A stretch of DNA of 43,335 nt, taken from positions 1 through 43,335 of the forward strand of contig CAZKUN010000051.1 of NCBI GenBank assembly GCA_964555935.1, given 5' to 3'. The DNA comes from CAZKUN01 sp964555935. Lineage in GTDB: Bacteria > Armatimonadota > Zipacnadia > Zipacnadales > VGFC01. The number at the start of each line of letters is the position of its first letter. The stretch's first letter is position 1. The notes under the pieces were generated by a model. It saw only the letters and a program-made list of their open reading frames with translations. It had not been told where the DNA came from and searched no databases. This document shows, piece by piece, positions 7,686-17,400 of this stretch. The position numbers and the translations under genes were made by a program.

Positions 7686-8390
7686 CTAGTAGCGCTCGGA
7701 CGCGGTGCACCAGTAGATCTTCTTCGACCAAACGCGGGTCTTCTTGCGGAGCAGCTTCTCCACTTCCTCGCCGTCGTAATGGACAGGCCGGCCCATCGCT
7801 CCGATGTCGCGCATGAAGCCTTTGGCCCGGACGACGCCGCGCCCGTGGAAATGAACCGTGACCTGCTTCTGCCGGCCGTGCCGGCGGTTGTCGAAGATGG
7901 CGAAGACGACCGTCGCGTGGTTCTTCTTGACCTGCACGTCGTCTTTGCTGCTGATGACCAAAGGGCCGCCATCGTCGGGCGCTTCGCGAACGTTGCCGCG
8001 CTGAAGGTCGACGTGAGGGTAGGTGCCCGGCTTCGCGTAAATGGGGAGGTCGCTGGGGCCTGAGACCCTGACACCGTACTTGCGGAATGCGTCCATCTGC
8101 GCCTTGCTGCCGCGGTTGGCGCCGACTCGCGCGGCGACCGGTTTGGGGATGGCGTCGGGACCAGCCACCTCGGGCATCGGCACGTTGGTTGCGCCCGCGC
8201 TCATCATGACTTCCTTCAACGAGCCGCCGCAGAGATCGGTGAAGAAGGCAGTGGCCTCGCTGTTGCCGATGACCGCTTCTTGGGACTCGATGAGGATCTG
8301 TTGTCCGTCCTCCGTCTGCGTCCGATAGCGGGGACGCTTCCCGCCGCTGTCGCTGGCGAATAGCTCCTTCACCTTATCGAGGATACCCAT
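7686..8390 (-). CDS. Hypothetical soluble protein coupled to dehydrogenase gene
   Basis: I do not recognise this 234-residue protein. It has no signal peptide or membrane segment. The N-terminal half includes a short amphipathic start (MGILDKVKELF) and a segment around IGNSEATAFFTDLCGGSL; the C-terminal half is strand-rich and basic (KKNHATVVFAIFDN, QVTVHFHGRGVVRAKGFMRDIG). The start is firm: its ATG shares one base with the stop of the upstream dehydrogenase gene (TGATG), with GGGAGG 10 nt before, so translation is probably coupled. The coupling suggests a functional link, but nothing in the sequence says what it is. Confidence 0.8.
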   Translation of the reverse strand: MGILDKVKELFASDSGGKRPRYRTQTEDGQQILIESQEAVIGNSEATAFFTDLCGGSLKEVMMSAGATNVPMPEVAGPDAIPKPVAARVGANRGSKAQMDAFRKYGVRVSGPSDLPIYAKPGTYPHVDLQRGNVREAPDDGGPLVISSKDDVQVKKNHATVVFAIFDNRRHGRQKQVTVHFHGRGVVRAKGFMRDIGAMGRPVHYDGEEVEKLLRKKTRVWSKKIYWCTASERY

Positions 8391-9535
8391 CAGCACGTCG
8401 CCTCCCGCGTCGGCCAACCCTTCGACTCAGTGGTTTTCTTCGCCACGGCATCGCCCACATCCTGCGTTCCGGCGGATCCGCCGAGGTCGGGAGTGAGGGT
8501 CTGGCCCTCCCTGACGACGTCAGCAATCGCTCCGTTCAGCGTCGCCGCAGCCTCGGGCTCGCCCAATTCGTCCAGCATCATTGCCGCCGTCAGCAGCGCG
8601 GCAATGGGATTGGCGATGCCCTGTCCGGCGATGTCCGGCGCCGTGCCGTGGGGAGGCTCGAACATGCTGATTCCGCCTGGCGCGATGTTGGCTCCCGCCG
8701 CCATTCCCAACCCGCCGATCAGCGCCGCTGAGAGGTCGGTGATGATGTCGCCAAACATGTTCGGCGCGACGACGACATCGAAGTGCTCGGGCTGAGTGAC
8801 GAAGCGCATGGACAGAGCGTCAACGTGCATCCACTCGCTCGCGACGTCGGGGTACTCCTCCGCGACCTCCTCGAAAATGTCCGACCAAAGCTTCATCCCA
8901 TGCCCCATCGCGTTGACCTTCTGACAACTCGTGACCAAGCGCTTGCCGTCACGCTGACGGGCAAGATCGAAGGCGTATTCCATGACGCGGCGGCAGCCCT
9001 TCTCGCTGTAGATGCCGACCTGTATCGCCAGCTCGTCGGAGTCGACGAAGTGCGCGCGCAAGCCCGCCCATTTCTCAAAGCCCAGCGAACCCCGCGCGTA
9101 GCGACCGCCCTGGCCGATGTAGAGGCCTTCGGTCGCCTCGCGAATGACGGTGAAGTCGATGTCGGCCGGGTCCTTGTCCTTGAGGACGAACGGCGCGCCC
9201 GGTAGGGGCTTGGTCGGGCGAACGTTGGCGTATTGATCGAACGCGAAGCGGATGGCTAACACCGCGCCGCGAATTGCCAACTCCTCGGGCACGGCGTCCG
9301 GCCAGCCCACTCCGCCGAGGTAGATTGCATCGAAGTTGCCAAGCGTATCGATGGCGTCCTCAGCCATCATGACACCGTGCTCAAGGTAGTACTGGCAGCT
9401 CCACGGGAACTCCTCGAACTCGAATGCGAGCGCCGGAATCGTATCGGCGAGCGCGCCGAGGACCTTAATGCCCTCAGCGACGACCTCGATCCCGATGCCA
9501 TCACCGGGGATGACAGCAATCTTGTGTTGAGCCAT
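8390..9535 (-). CDS. Isocitrate/isopropylmalate dehydrogenase family protein
   Basis: The 381-residue protein belongs to the NAD(P)-dependent beta-decarboxylating dehydrogenases, which oxidise and decarboxylate 2-hydroxy acids such as isopropylmalate, isocitrate, homoisocitrate or tartrate. Seen are GDGIG (11-15), YANVRPTKPLPG (102-113), the catalytic-Tyr loop REATEGLYIG (132-141), a catalytic-Lys segment CQKVNAMGHGMKLW, the metal-ligand motif MFGDIITD (260-267) and the nucleotide loop HGTAPDIAG (296-304), which favours NAD. REATEGLY in place of the usual isopropylmalate-dehydrogenase loop and the lack of leu genes nearby suggest a tartrate-dehydrogenase-like or other substrate. GGAGG lies 5 nt before the ATG. 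Confidence 0.9.
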   Translation of the reverse strand: MAQHKIAVIPGDGIGIEVVAEGIKVLGALADTIPALAFEFEEFPWSCQYYLEHGVMMAEDAIDTLGNFDAIYLGGVGWPDAVPEELAIRGAVLAIRFAFDQYANVRPTKPLPGAPFVLKDKDPADIDFTVIREATEGLYIGQGGRYARGSLGFEKWAGLRAHFVDSDELAIQVGIYSEKGCRRVMEYAFDLARQRDGKRLVTSCQKVNAMGHGMKLWSDIFEEVAEEYPDVASEWMHVDALSMRFVTQPEHFDVVVAPNMFGDIITDLSAALIGGLGMAAGANIAPGGISMFEPPHGTAPDIAGQGIANPIAALLTAAMMLDELGEPEAAATLNGAIADVVREGQTLTPDLGGSAGTQDVGDAVAKKTTESKGWPTREATC

Positions 9536-9570
9536 GACAGCCTCCGACGGGTGATTCGGGTAAGCGGGCG

Positions 9571-11436
9571 CTAGTACCCCGCCTCCAACTCTTCCCAGGC
9601 GACGCGGGAGTACCAGGTCAGGATTCCATACGCTTCGGTGCCGACAAGGATGCCTGGATTGGTGAAAAACCGTGTCGAGCGCGCGAAGTACACGGGCGGC
9701 AACAGGTGCGAGCTCTCGCCGGGCGCGAGGAAGAGCGTCGGGTAGACGTTGCGTCGCGCCGGGGTGGTGAAGAGATCGACGCCTTGCGCGCCTGTTACTA
9801 CGAACTCGGGGGATTCATCGTCGAGCCAGTCGATGACCGAGATCGCGTTGGGCCGGAGGGGGCCCGCCTCCTCAAGCGGGGAATCCGACTTCGGTCCGCT
9901 CGTGTAAAGCTCGATCTGCGCCGCCTTGTTGATCCTCGGCGCGCGATTCCTGCCCGCTCGGTTCTCGAGGTAGATGATGGGTTGGCGGTCGATGTACGCC
10001 TCGCCGGGGACCTCGCGCGCGCCGAGGAAGAAGTCGGTGTCGCCGTCGCGGTCGTAGTCGGTCGCGCAGACCGTCATCAGCCCCGGCAGCGACATCGGCC
10101 GCCCGCCGGATGAGATCTGTTCGGCCCTGAGGATCCCCGTTTCGGTGCGCGTGAGAAGCTGCACTTTGCCGGCGCCCGAGCCGACGGCGATGCTGGCGAG
10201 CGCCTCGCCCGTGTTGGGCACGAACGCCGGTCTTGCATATCCGCCCTCGGCGGCCCACAGCTTGTCGCGAGCACCGACCAATCTGCCCACGCCGTAGATG
10301 CCCTCGCGGCCACGGCCCTCGTCGAGATGGACCTGCAGCAAGCCATCCTCGCGGCCGACGAGCAGGTCTTCGCGGCCGTCGCCGTCCCAGTCGCCGAGGT
10401 CGGCGGCCGCGCACCGGCCGGCATCGATCGGGGCGTCTGTTTGCTGGAGATAGTCGCGGGTTGAGAGTTGGTTGCTCTGCGTCCGCTCCAGCAGCAGCAC
10501 GTATCCGGATCGGCACCCGAAGAGGATGTCCGCGTCGCCATCGATGTCGTAGTCAAAGCACCGGGGCGCGAGGTCCCGGAGGGGGACGCCCTGAGGCGCG
10601 GGCACGGTGCCGTCGGCGGATCCGATCGGCATCTCCTCGCCGAAAGTCAGTGGATCCCCGGCCTCGCCAAAGCGCATGAACGCGCGCCCGTCGCCCGTGC
10701 CGATGATGAGGTCGGGGACTTGGTCGGCGTTGAAATCAGCGAGATCGCACCGGACGCGCGGCATCGATTGGGCCGGCACGAGTTCGGCCGGCGGCGCGAG
10801 GATGGCGTCACTCTTGCGCCTGGCGAACAGCACCCGACCGTCGGGCGCGGAGACGAACAGATGCGGCAACTCGCCCGGAGAGAGGCTCACCGCGGCGATG
10901 CCACAGTCGGGCCCGGGCAGGAGTTTGGTCGCGCCCTCGGCGAGGACCTCAACGCCCGGCGCGAAGCTCGCGCCCGAGTCCGTCGCGCGGGTCTCGTAGA
11001 GGAAGACCTTGTCACCGGCGGCCAGCAGCAGGTCAGAATCGCCGTCGCCGTCCCAATCGCAAGCCTCCGGGCACGCCGACGACGGGATGGGGCTGAAGGC
11101 AAACGGATCGGTCTCAGAGCTACCCAGCCCGGTCGGCGCCTCAAAGACGCCGCCATCGCCCTGACGGAAGAAGAGCAGGTCGCCGTAACCCGAGCCGGTG
11201 AACATGTCGACTCGCCCGTCACCGTCCCAGTCAACCGGGGCAACGTCGGCCCAGTCGCCTCCGGTAAGCGGGCCTACGGCCATCTTGAACACGATGCCGT
11301 GAAGCCACGCGAATGGACCCGCCTGGGTGATGTCAGCGAAGCGCTGCGCCCCCGCCGGACAGATGGCAAGGGAGACAAGCAGCGGGACCAGCCAAAGCCG
11401 GCCCCGCCCATGCGCGCGCGTGGTGGATCGGTGCAT
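9571..11436 (-). CDS. Secreted FG-GAP/VCBS beta-propeller protein
   Basis: The 621-residue protein has a signal peptide (hydrophobic LWLVPLLVSLAI, then PAGAQ). It contains at least six calcium-loop FG-GAP repeats, for example DWDGDGRVDMFTGS, DWDGDGDSDLLLAAG, DFNADQVPDLIIGTG, DYDIDGDADILFGC, DWDGDGREDLLVGR and DYDRDGDTDFFLGA. They should form an integrin-alpha-like beta-propeller exposed outside the cell. No enzyme domain is visible. It starts 7 nt after the stop of the DegT gene, so it is probably the last gene of that transcript. A role in adhesion or matrix structure fits the surrounding polysaccharide locus, but is inferred. Confidence 0.9.
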   Translation of the reverse strand: MHRSTTRAHGRGRLWLVPLLVSLAICPAGAQRFADITQAGPFAWLHGIVFKMAVGPLTGGDWADVAPVDWDGDGRVDMFTGSGYGDLLFFRQGDGGVFEAPTGLGSSETDPFAFSPIPSSACPEACDWDGDGDSDLLLAAGDKVFLYETRATDSGASFAPGVEVLAEGATKLLPGPDCGIAAVSLSPGELPHLFVSAPDGRVLFARRKSDAILAPPAELVPAQSMPRVRCDLADFNADQVPDLIIGTGDGRAFMRFGEAGDPLTFGEEMPIGSADGTVPAPQGVPLRDLAPRCFDYDIDGDADILFGCRSGYVLLLERTQSNQLSTRDYLQQTDAPIDAGRCAAADLGDWDGDGREDLLVGREDGLLQVHLDEGRGREGIYGVGRLVGARDKLWAAEGGYARPAFVPNTGEALASIAVGSGAGKVQLLTRTETGILRAEQISSGGRPMSLPGLMTVCATDYDRDGDTDFFLGAREVPGEAYIDRQPIIYLENRAGRNRAPRINKAAQIELYTSGPKSDSPLEEAGPLRPNAISVIDWLDDESPEFVVTGAQGVDLFTTPARRNVYPTLFLAPGESSHLLPPVYFARSTRFFTNPGILVGTEAYGILTWYSRVAWEELEAGY

Positions 11437-11443
11437 CCCGGTT

Positions 11444-12679
11444 CTATTCCTTCAGTTCGTCTTGGTTCTCGCGGATCTTCTCAATCGCGTCGGCGATGTC
11501 GTCCATGTCAGCCGGCGTGGCCAGCAGTGTATTCTGCCCCAGCCACCAGCCTTCGGAATCGCAGACATGCTCAGTCACCGGGCAACTTACCTTGGCGTAA
11601 TCGACCGAGCCGCCGTAGAACTTGCATGCGAAGGGGCACTCGTCCGGTCGCGCGCCCATCTGGAACATGGGTTCGCGATATAGGGGATTGTACCCAACCG
11701 AAATGCCGATGCCCTCGGCGCTCATGGCGGCGATGAACTGGGCGCGGGTGATCCCGCCGAATTCCTCCTCCTTGAACTTGCCAAGGAAGAGGTGCCAGGC
11801 GTTGCGCGTCGCGCCCTCGTGCATGGTCGCGTAGCCGACGCCGGGGATGTCGTCGAGCCGCGACTGCAGGTGGTAGCCGCACGCGTCGCGCCTGTCCATC
11901 AGCTCGGGAAGACGCTTCATGCCGCAGCGGATCAGCGCCGCCTGGAACTGCGTCAGACGCAGGTTTGCGCCGAGGATGCGGTGGTCATACCAGCCCCCGT
12001 CGGGCTCGCGCCCGACGTTGTGTATCGACCAGGCGCGGTTGAAGAGTTCCTCGTTATTGGTGAGGATTATTCCGCCCTCGCCGGCAGTGACGTTCTTGCT
12101 CGACTGAAACGAGAAGCAGCCCAGGTCGCCGATTGCGCCGACCTTAGTGCCCTTCCACTCGGCCCCATGGGCTTGGGCGCAGTCCTCGATGAGTACGAGG
12201 TCGTGCTTCTCAGCGAGGGCCTTGAATGCGTCCATGTTCGCGGGCGAACCGCCGATATGCACGGCGATAATCGCCTTGGTGCGCTCGGTGATCGCCGCCT
12301 CGGCCGTGGCGGGGTCGAGGTTGTACGTGTCCGCATCGATATCGGCGAAGATCGGAATCGCGCCGACCATGATGACCGAGTTCGCGGTCGCGATGAAGGT
12401 GTAAGGCGGGCAGATGACCTCATCGCCCGGCCCGATGCGCGCGGCGCGGAGAGACGTCTCGAGCGCGGTGGTGCCGCTCGTTACCGCGACGCCGTACTGG
12501 GCATCGTGAAACGCCGAGAACTCCTCGAGCATCTTCGTGCCGACTTCGCCGCCGATGCCCCAGATATTGCCTTCGAGCACCTCAATCAGCGCTTGCTTGT
12601 CTGTCTCGTCAGTCACCGGCCAGCCGGGCCAGCCTTCCGTCCGGATCTTGTCGCCGCCATTGATTGCTAGCTTGGGCAT
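11444..12679 (-). CDS. DegT/DnrJ/EryC1/StrS-family sugar aminotransferase
   Basis: The 411-residue PLP enzyme probably transfers an amino group to a keto-sugar nucleotide for cell-surface glycans. Family marks are TSGTTALETSLRAARIGPGDEV, an EDCAQAHGA segment (Asp166 contacts PLP nitrogen), and FSFQSSKNVTAGEGG with the PLP lysine at 195. The start was set at the third of three nearby ATGs because the GGGGG run is then 6 nt upstream. The FG-GAP gene follows closely and the membrane glycosyltransferase gene precedes it by 64 nt. An AHBA synthase-like role is an alternative within the same fold family. Confidence 0.92.
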   Translation of the reverse strand: MPKLAINGGDKIRTEGWPGWPVTDETDKQALIEVLEGNIWGIGGEVGTKMLEEFSAFHDAQYGVAVTSGTTALETSLRAARIGPGDEVICPPYTFIATANSVIMVGAIPIFADIDADTYNLDPATAEAAITERTKAIIAVHIGGSPANMDAFKALAEKHDLVLIEDCAQAHGAEWKGTKVGAIGDLGCFSFQSSKNVTAGEGGIILTNNEELFNRAWSIHNVGREPDGGWYDHRILGANLRLTQFQAALIRCGMKRLPELMDRRDACGYHLQSRLDDIPGVGYATMHEGATRNAWHLFLGKFKEEEFGGITRAQFIAAMSAEGIGISVGYNPLYREPMFQMGARPDECPFACKFYGGSVDYAKVSCPVTEHVCDSEGWWLGQNTLLATPADMDDIADAIEKIRENQDELKE

Positions 12680-12743
12680 AGTCATCCCCCATAGTGGGTA
12701 CGTCGCGTGCTCTGAACGGGCGCTAGGTTCGTTCCCGGCGACA

Positions 12744-14423
12744 TCAGTCCTCCGGTGAGTTTGCGCGCCAGACGCGAATCGTTGTGAACGGATAGCTCCA
12801 GTCGTGCGGAAGCGGGCCACACGGCCCGAGGACGTGCCACCCCATCTTGCGCTCGTGCGTGCTTGCGAGCGAGTAGTTTTCTTCGAGCGCCTCACGAAAG
12901 GCGACGGCCTTCTCATCTTCGGCGCGGAGCCAGTCGGCGAACTGGAAGTCGCTCTCGACGAACCACTTGGGTCGCTTGGCGGCGAGGTCGGCGGCGTCCA
13001 TGAAGGCGATCGTCTCGAGGTCCCAGGCCGACCGCCGGAACGATGCCCAATGCGCGAGATTGCCGAGGGTGTCGGCTCCGTTGTTGTAGTCCAGCGGCGG
13101 CATGTCAAACCACACCGTTCGGCCCACGCCGATCGTCTCGCCAGCGGGGACGGTCGCCTGGAGCTCCGCCAGCGCGGCGTCGCGCGGCTCGGCTTCGAAG
13201 GCCAGCGACGCGGACAGGAATGTCGATGTGAGCAGGGCCGGCAGCACGACAACCACGAGGGCGATGCGCGGCAGCATACTGCGCTTGCCGCGCGCGAGGT
13301 TGACGAGTCCGGCCGAGGCGCCGATGGCGAGCAGGGGAATGAGCGGGAGGCCGTAGCGCGCGTAGCGGACGCCTGTCGCGCCGATCATCAGATACCAAAG
13401 CGCTGCGAAGACGATGAGCGGCATAGCCGGGCCCAGACGGCCGCGCATGCCATAGGCGAAGAGCGCCAGGACTGCGACCAGCGGAACGGATCCGCCGACC
13501 GAATACGCCAGCGCGCGCAGCTGGAACCACCAGCCGCATGGATCGGCTGCGTTCGCGGGATACTCGCCCTGCTTCATGTGGTCACGCTCGAAGGCAATGT
13601 CGCGGCTGGCGTGCTCCCAATCGAAAAACACGTACGGTGACAGCGCGGCAAACGCCACAACCGCGAGCAGCACGACTGCGCCGACGCGTAGCGCATGGGC
13701 CTTGCGCTTGTCACGGTCGGTGGTTAGCCCCTTGCCCAGGACGATGAGCGGCATGAGCATCGCGAGCGCGCCATTGTACTTGGTTGCGGCCGCGGCTCCG
13801 ACGGCGACTCCCGCCAACGCGGCGATCTTGAGGCGCTCGTCCGTCATCAGCACCATCGACGCATAGAGCGCGAGGGTGACGAAGAACGTCAGCGCAACAT
13901 CCACCGCCGCGAAGTGGGAGTAGAGCACGTGTCCCGGCGCCACCGCGACGAAGAACGCGGCCAGGATTCCCGCCCTGCGTCCCGCCAGCCGTTTCCCGAC
14001 GCCGTAGGTGACGAGAACCGTCGCGAGTGCCAGGATGACGGTCATCAGCCTGGCGTCGAGGGTGAACGCGCGAAGGATGCCGGGCAGTTGCGACAGGTCG
14101 TCGAGAGGCATCCAGCCGTGTAGCGGCATGCAGATGGCCGCCACGAGGTAGAGATAAAGCGAGGGGTAGTTGAAGAACTGCTGCGGGTTTGGATCCTGGT
14201 CAATGAACAAGCTCAGCGCCGCGCTGAGGCTGAAGTACTCGTCGGGATGGTAACTGAAGAGGTGCGTCTCGCCCGGCAAGCCCCACTTGATCCCCGCCAA
14301 ACGCAACACGGCGGCCGCGCCGATGGTGATAATCAGCGCGGCCGTGATGGTCTTCTTCTTGCGTCCCTCGACGGCGTCATGCGAGACGCCTGACCCACGG
14401 GGACTGGTTGCTTCGCTATCCAC
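12744..14423 (-). CDS. GT39/ArnT-like membrane glycosyltransferase
   Basis: The 559-residue integral membrane protein resembles the PMT_2/ArnT group, which moves sugars from polyprenyl-phosphate donors onto lipids or proteins outside the membrane. After the first membrane segment (TITAALIITIGAAAVLRLAG) the loop contains YHPDEYFS, the acidic DE pair typical of this superfamily. About ten further hydrophobic segments follow, then a soluble C-terminal domain of about 140 residues ending HDWSYPFTTIRVWRAN. The GTG start overlaps the stop of the upstream giant gene by 8 nt. No strong ribosome-binding site is visible, so the start is moderately sure; coupling to the upstream gene is likely. Confidence 0.85.
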   Translation of the reverse strand: MDSEATSPRGSGVSHDAVEGRKKKTITAALIITIGAAAVLRLAGIKWGLPGETHLFSYHPDEYFSLSAALSLFIDQDPNPQQFFNYPSLYLYLVAAICMPLHGWMPLDDLSQLPGILRAFTLDARLMTVILALATVLVTYGVGKRLAGRRAGILAAFFVAVAPGHVLYSHFAAVDVALTFFVTLALYASMVLMTDERLKIAALAGVAVGAAAATKYNGALAMLMPLIVLGKGLTTDRDKRKAHALRVGAVVLLAVVAFAALSPYVFFDWEHASRDIAFERDHMKQGEYPANAADPCGWWFQLRALAYSVGGSVPLVAVLALFAYGMRGRLGPAMPLIVFAALWYLMIGATGVRYARYGLPLIPLLAIGASAGLVNLARGKRSMLPRIALVVVVLPALLTSTFLSASLAFEAEPRDAALAELQATVPAGETIGVGRTVWFDMPPLDYNNGADTLGNLAHWASFRRSAWDLETIAFMDAADLAAKRPKWFVESDFQFADWLRAEDEKAVAFREALEENYSLASTHERKMGWHVLGPCGPLPHDWSYPFTTIRVWRANSPED

Positions 14424-17400
14424 TCTTCGGCGCCGAGATGTGCAGGATGCCGTAGTGGATCGAATCTCCCCAGTGGCCTGCTCCATCCTTGGCGCGGATG
14501 TGGAAGTAGTACTGTCCGGCCTGGGTCCCGCGGAATGTCTTCGTCGTGGCCAGACCCTCGCCGGCATCGTCGGGAACGGTGACCGGCGTCTGGTCCAGCA
14601 CGTAGCTGTAGTCGGTGATGCCGGTCGCATCGGCGGCCTTCCAGCGGAAGCTCGGCGAGGATTTCCCGACGCGCGCGATCATGAAGTTGTCGATTTTGGC
14701 GATCGCGCCGACCTGCGTGTCGGCATTCCCTCGGTCGATGAGGATAACCTGCTGCACGTCCAGCGGCCCGTTCTTCTTCTCCTTGCGGAGCATGGTCGCG
14801 AGCTGCAAGGTCGCGTGGTGCCACTGCCCGTCGGCCAGCGCGCCGCTGACCCCCCCGACGACGTTCCCCGCGTCATCCGTGAACCGAATGCCGTGGTACT
14901 CGCCATCCATCTGCACCACGAGGTCCACCTTCACGCCCGGGTCGAGCTTGTAGTCGAAGCTGATGTACGGGTAGCGATCGGCGCTGTATTCCTCGTCATA
15001 CGCCACCGCGCCCATGGTGCCACCGTCGGCTCCGAGCTTCATCGTGAGGCACTTGGCGCCCGTGGCGCCATCACTCTCGTCAACGCTCAACACCGCGTTG
15101 AGGTCCTCCGTCGCCCGCCACAGACCCATGTCGCCGCTCTCGAAGGTATTGTCCGCGAGCGTGAGGTGACTGGTCGACTTGATCTCGTAGATCTCAGGCG
15201 ATTCGTTGTCCTGAGAGTAGTCCATCGTCCACTGATAGGCCGGCGGCAGCGCAGCCTCATTGCCGACGAAGTCCGCCGCGCCGAGTAGCGCGACCTTGAC
15301 CGTCTGGCCGTCCTCGAAGGAGACCGGGCGCTTGCTGGATGCGGTTCCGTCCCAGATGAGCTTGCCATCCTCGGCATCATAGCTAAGGTAGGCGCTGGAC
15401 ATGTCGTACGCTTGGTCGTCGACAGTGAGCTTGAGCGATGCCGGATCGATGCCCGCCATGCCCTCGTCCTGCACGTCGAACACGATTTTCGACGCAGCGG
15501 CTCGCGAGTCCGGCAGCGGCCCCGCAAGCTCGACGGTGGGGACGCCCTTGTCCAGGATCAGACGCAGGTGCCCTGGCTCGCTCCAGTTGCCCGCGTTGTC
15601 GATCGCGCGAACATGGAACCAGCAATCGCCCTCAACCTCGGGGTCGAGTTTCAGCGACGTTCCGTCGATCATCTTGGTCTTGCCGGGATCGGTGCCTTCC
15701 GATTGATCGAGCACGTAGCTCGCGCCGGCAATTCCGCTCGCGTCGTAACTCGCCCACGAGAGCTGGACGCCATCGCGCGCGTTCGTGACGGGGATGACCT
15801 TGAAGTTATCGATGTAGTACGTCCGCCCGGCGGCATTCCCCATGTAGCCCCAGTCCGCGAGGATGAGGTAGCGCACGTCGTAGCTGCTGATGGTGGGATC
15901 CGCCTTGCGGAGCATCTCGAAGAGATCGACCTCCGCGTGGTGCCACTCGCCGTCGGTCTGGACGTCCGGGATCTCGCCGATGAGCGAGCGAGTGCTGTCG
16001 CTATCGGTGAAGCGCACCGACCGCCACCGGCCATTGACATACAGGCCGAAGTCAGCGCGCAGGCGGCCCGTGCACTTGTAGTCGAATGACATCAGGCGGT
16101 ATTTGCCGACGTCGAAGCGCTCTTTGCGCACGTACGCGCCGAAGCGCCCGCCTTGACGGTTGTTGAATAGCCTCAGGGAGTAGAGCCCACCCGCGACGGT
16201 TGACGGGTCGCGGCACACCACCGCGCCGTCAGGTCCGCCGAACGTGCTCCAGTCACCGAGATCGGTCTCGAAGTCATCGCGGCAAAGGTAGTCATCCGAG
16301 CTGACCACGTAAGGCGTGGTCGGCGGGGTGCTGTCCTTGCCGAAGGTATGCTTGTATGTCCACTTGACCGGTTCCGCGAGGGAGTGGCCGAGTCGGTCGG
16401 TGACGGCCGCCAGTTCAACCGCAACCTGGTCGCCGTTGGCGAGCGTTATGCCTGCCCGCGCCGGGTCGAAGCTGAGCAACCCCTCCTCGGGGTTGTACTG
16501 CATCACGGTGCCGTTGTACGCGAATTCCTGGCCCTGCACGTTGAGTTTGAGCGACCGCACGTCGATGCCCGAGCCGCCCGGGTCCGTGAGCCTCGCGGTG
16601 ATGAGGGCAGCGCCGCTCGACTCGCCGTTCTTGGGGCTCTGGCTGACGATGCGTGGCGCGTCCACATCGACCAGGAGCTTGCGGTGAACCGCCGCGCCGA
16701 ACGTGCCGTCTGCCAGCTTGGGCCGGACGTGAGCGTAGTAGGTGCCCGAATCCGCCAGGCTTCGCGTGAGTTCGGTCTCAGTGGTCTCGTTCTCGGTGGG
16801 CTCCGTGTACGGCTGGTCATCAACGGTCCACGCGCACGACGCCACGCCCTCACCCGCCCACGTCAGGGCGAGTTCGCTCGGACCGGATCCGCCGAGGTAG
16901 AAGTTGTCGACCGCGAGCGTGGTGCCGGCGCGGTTGCCGCCGAAGCCCGCGTGGATGTAGCCCTCGTAGTGCGTGTTGGCGAAATAGACGTCCTCGATCC
17001 AAAGCTCTTCCTCCGGACCGTAGACGCGCTCGAGGTAACCCACGAGGTCGAGGTCGGCGTGGTGCCACTTACCGTCGGCCTCCACGCTGGGGAACTCGGC
17101 GAGAATCTGCGCCTTCGGACCCACCTCGCCGGGCGCGGTGAAGACCACCTCGTAGGTGCCGGAGTTGACCACGCAGTACAGGTTCAGCTTCGCGTCGGGC
17201 TGGACGTTATAGTCGAACGAGAGCTGCCCATACTTGCGCGCGTCGAGGCGCCCAGCCTTCAGCTTGGAGCCGAAGTGCCCGCCCGCGCGCTCATTGATCA
17301 TGGCGAGCGCGTACCCGGAGCCGTCGGCGCCGGGGGCGACCAATGTCAGCTTCGCGCCGCCCACTCCGCCATTGGGTCCGCCGTAGGACTGCCATCGGCC

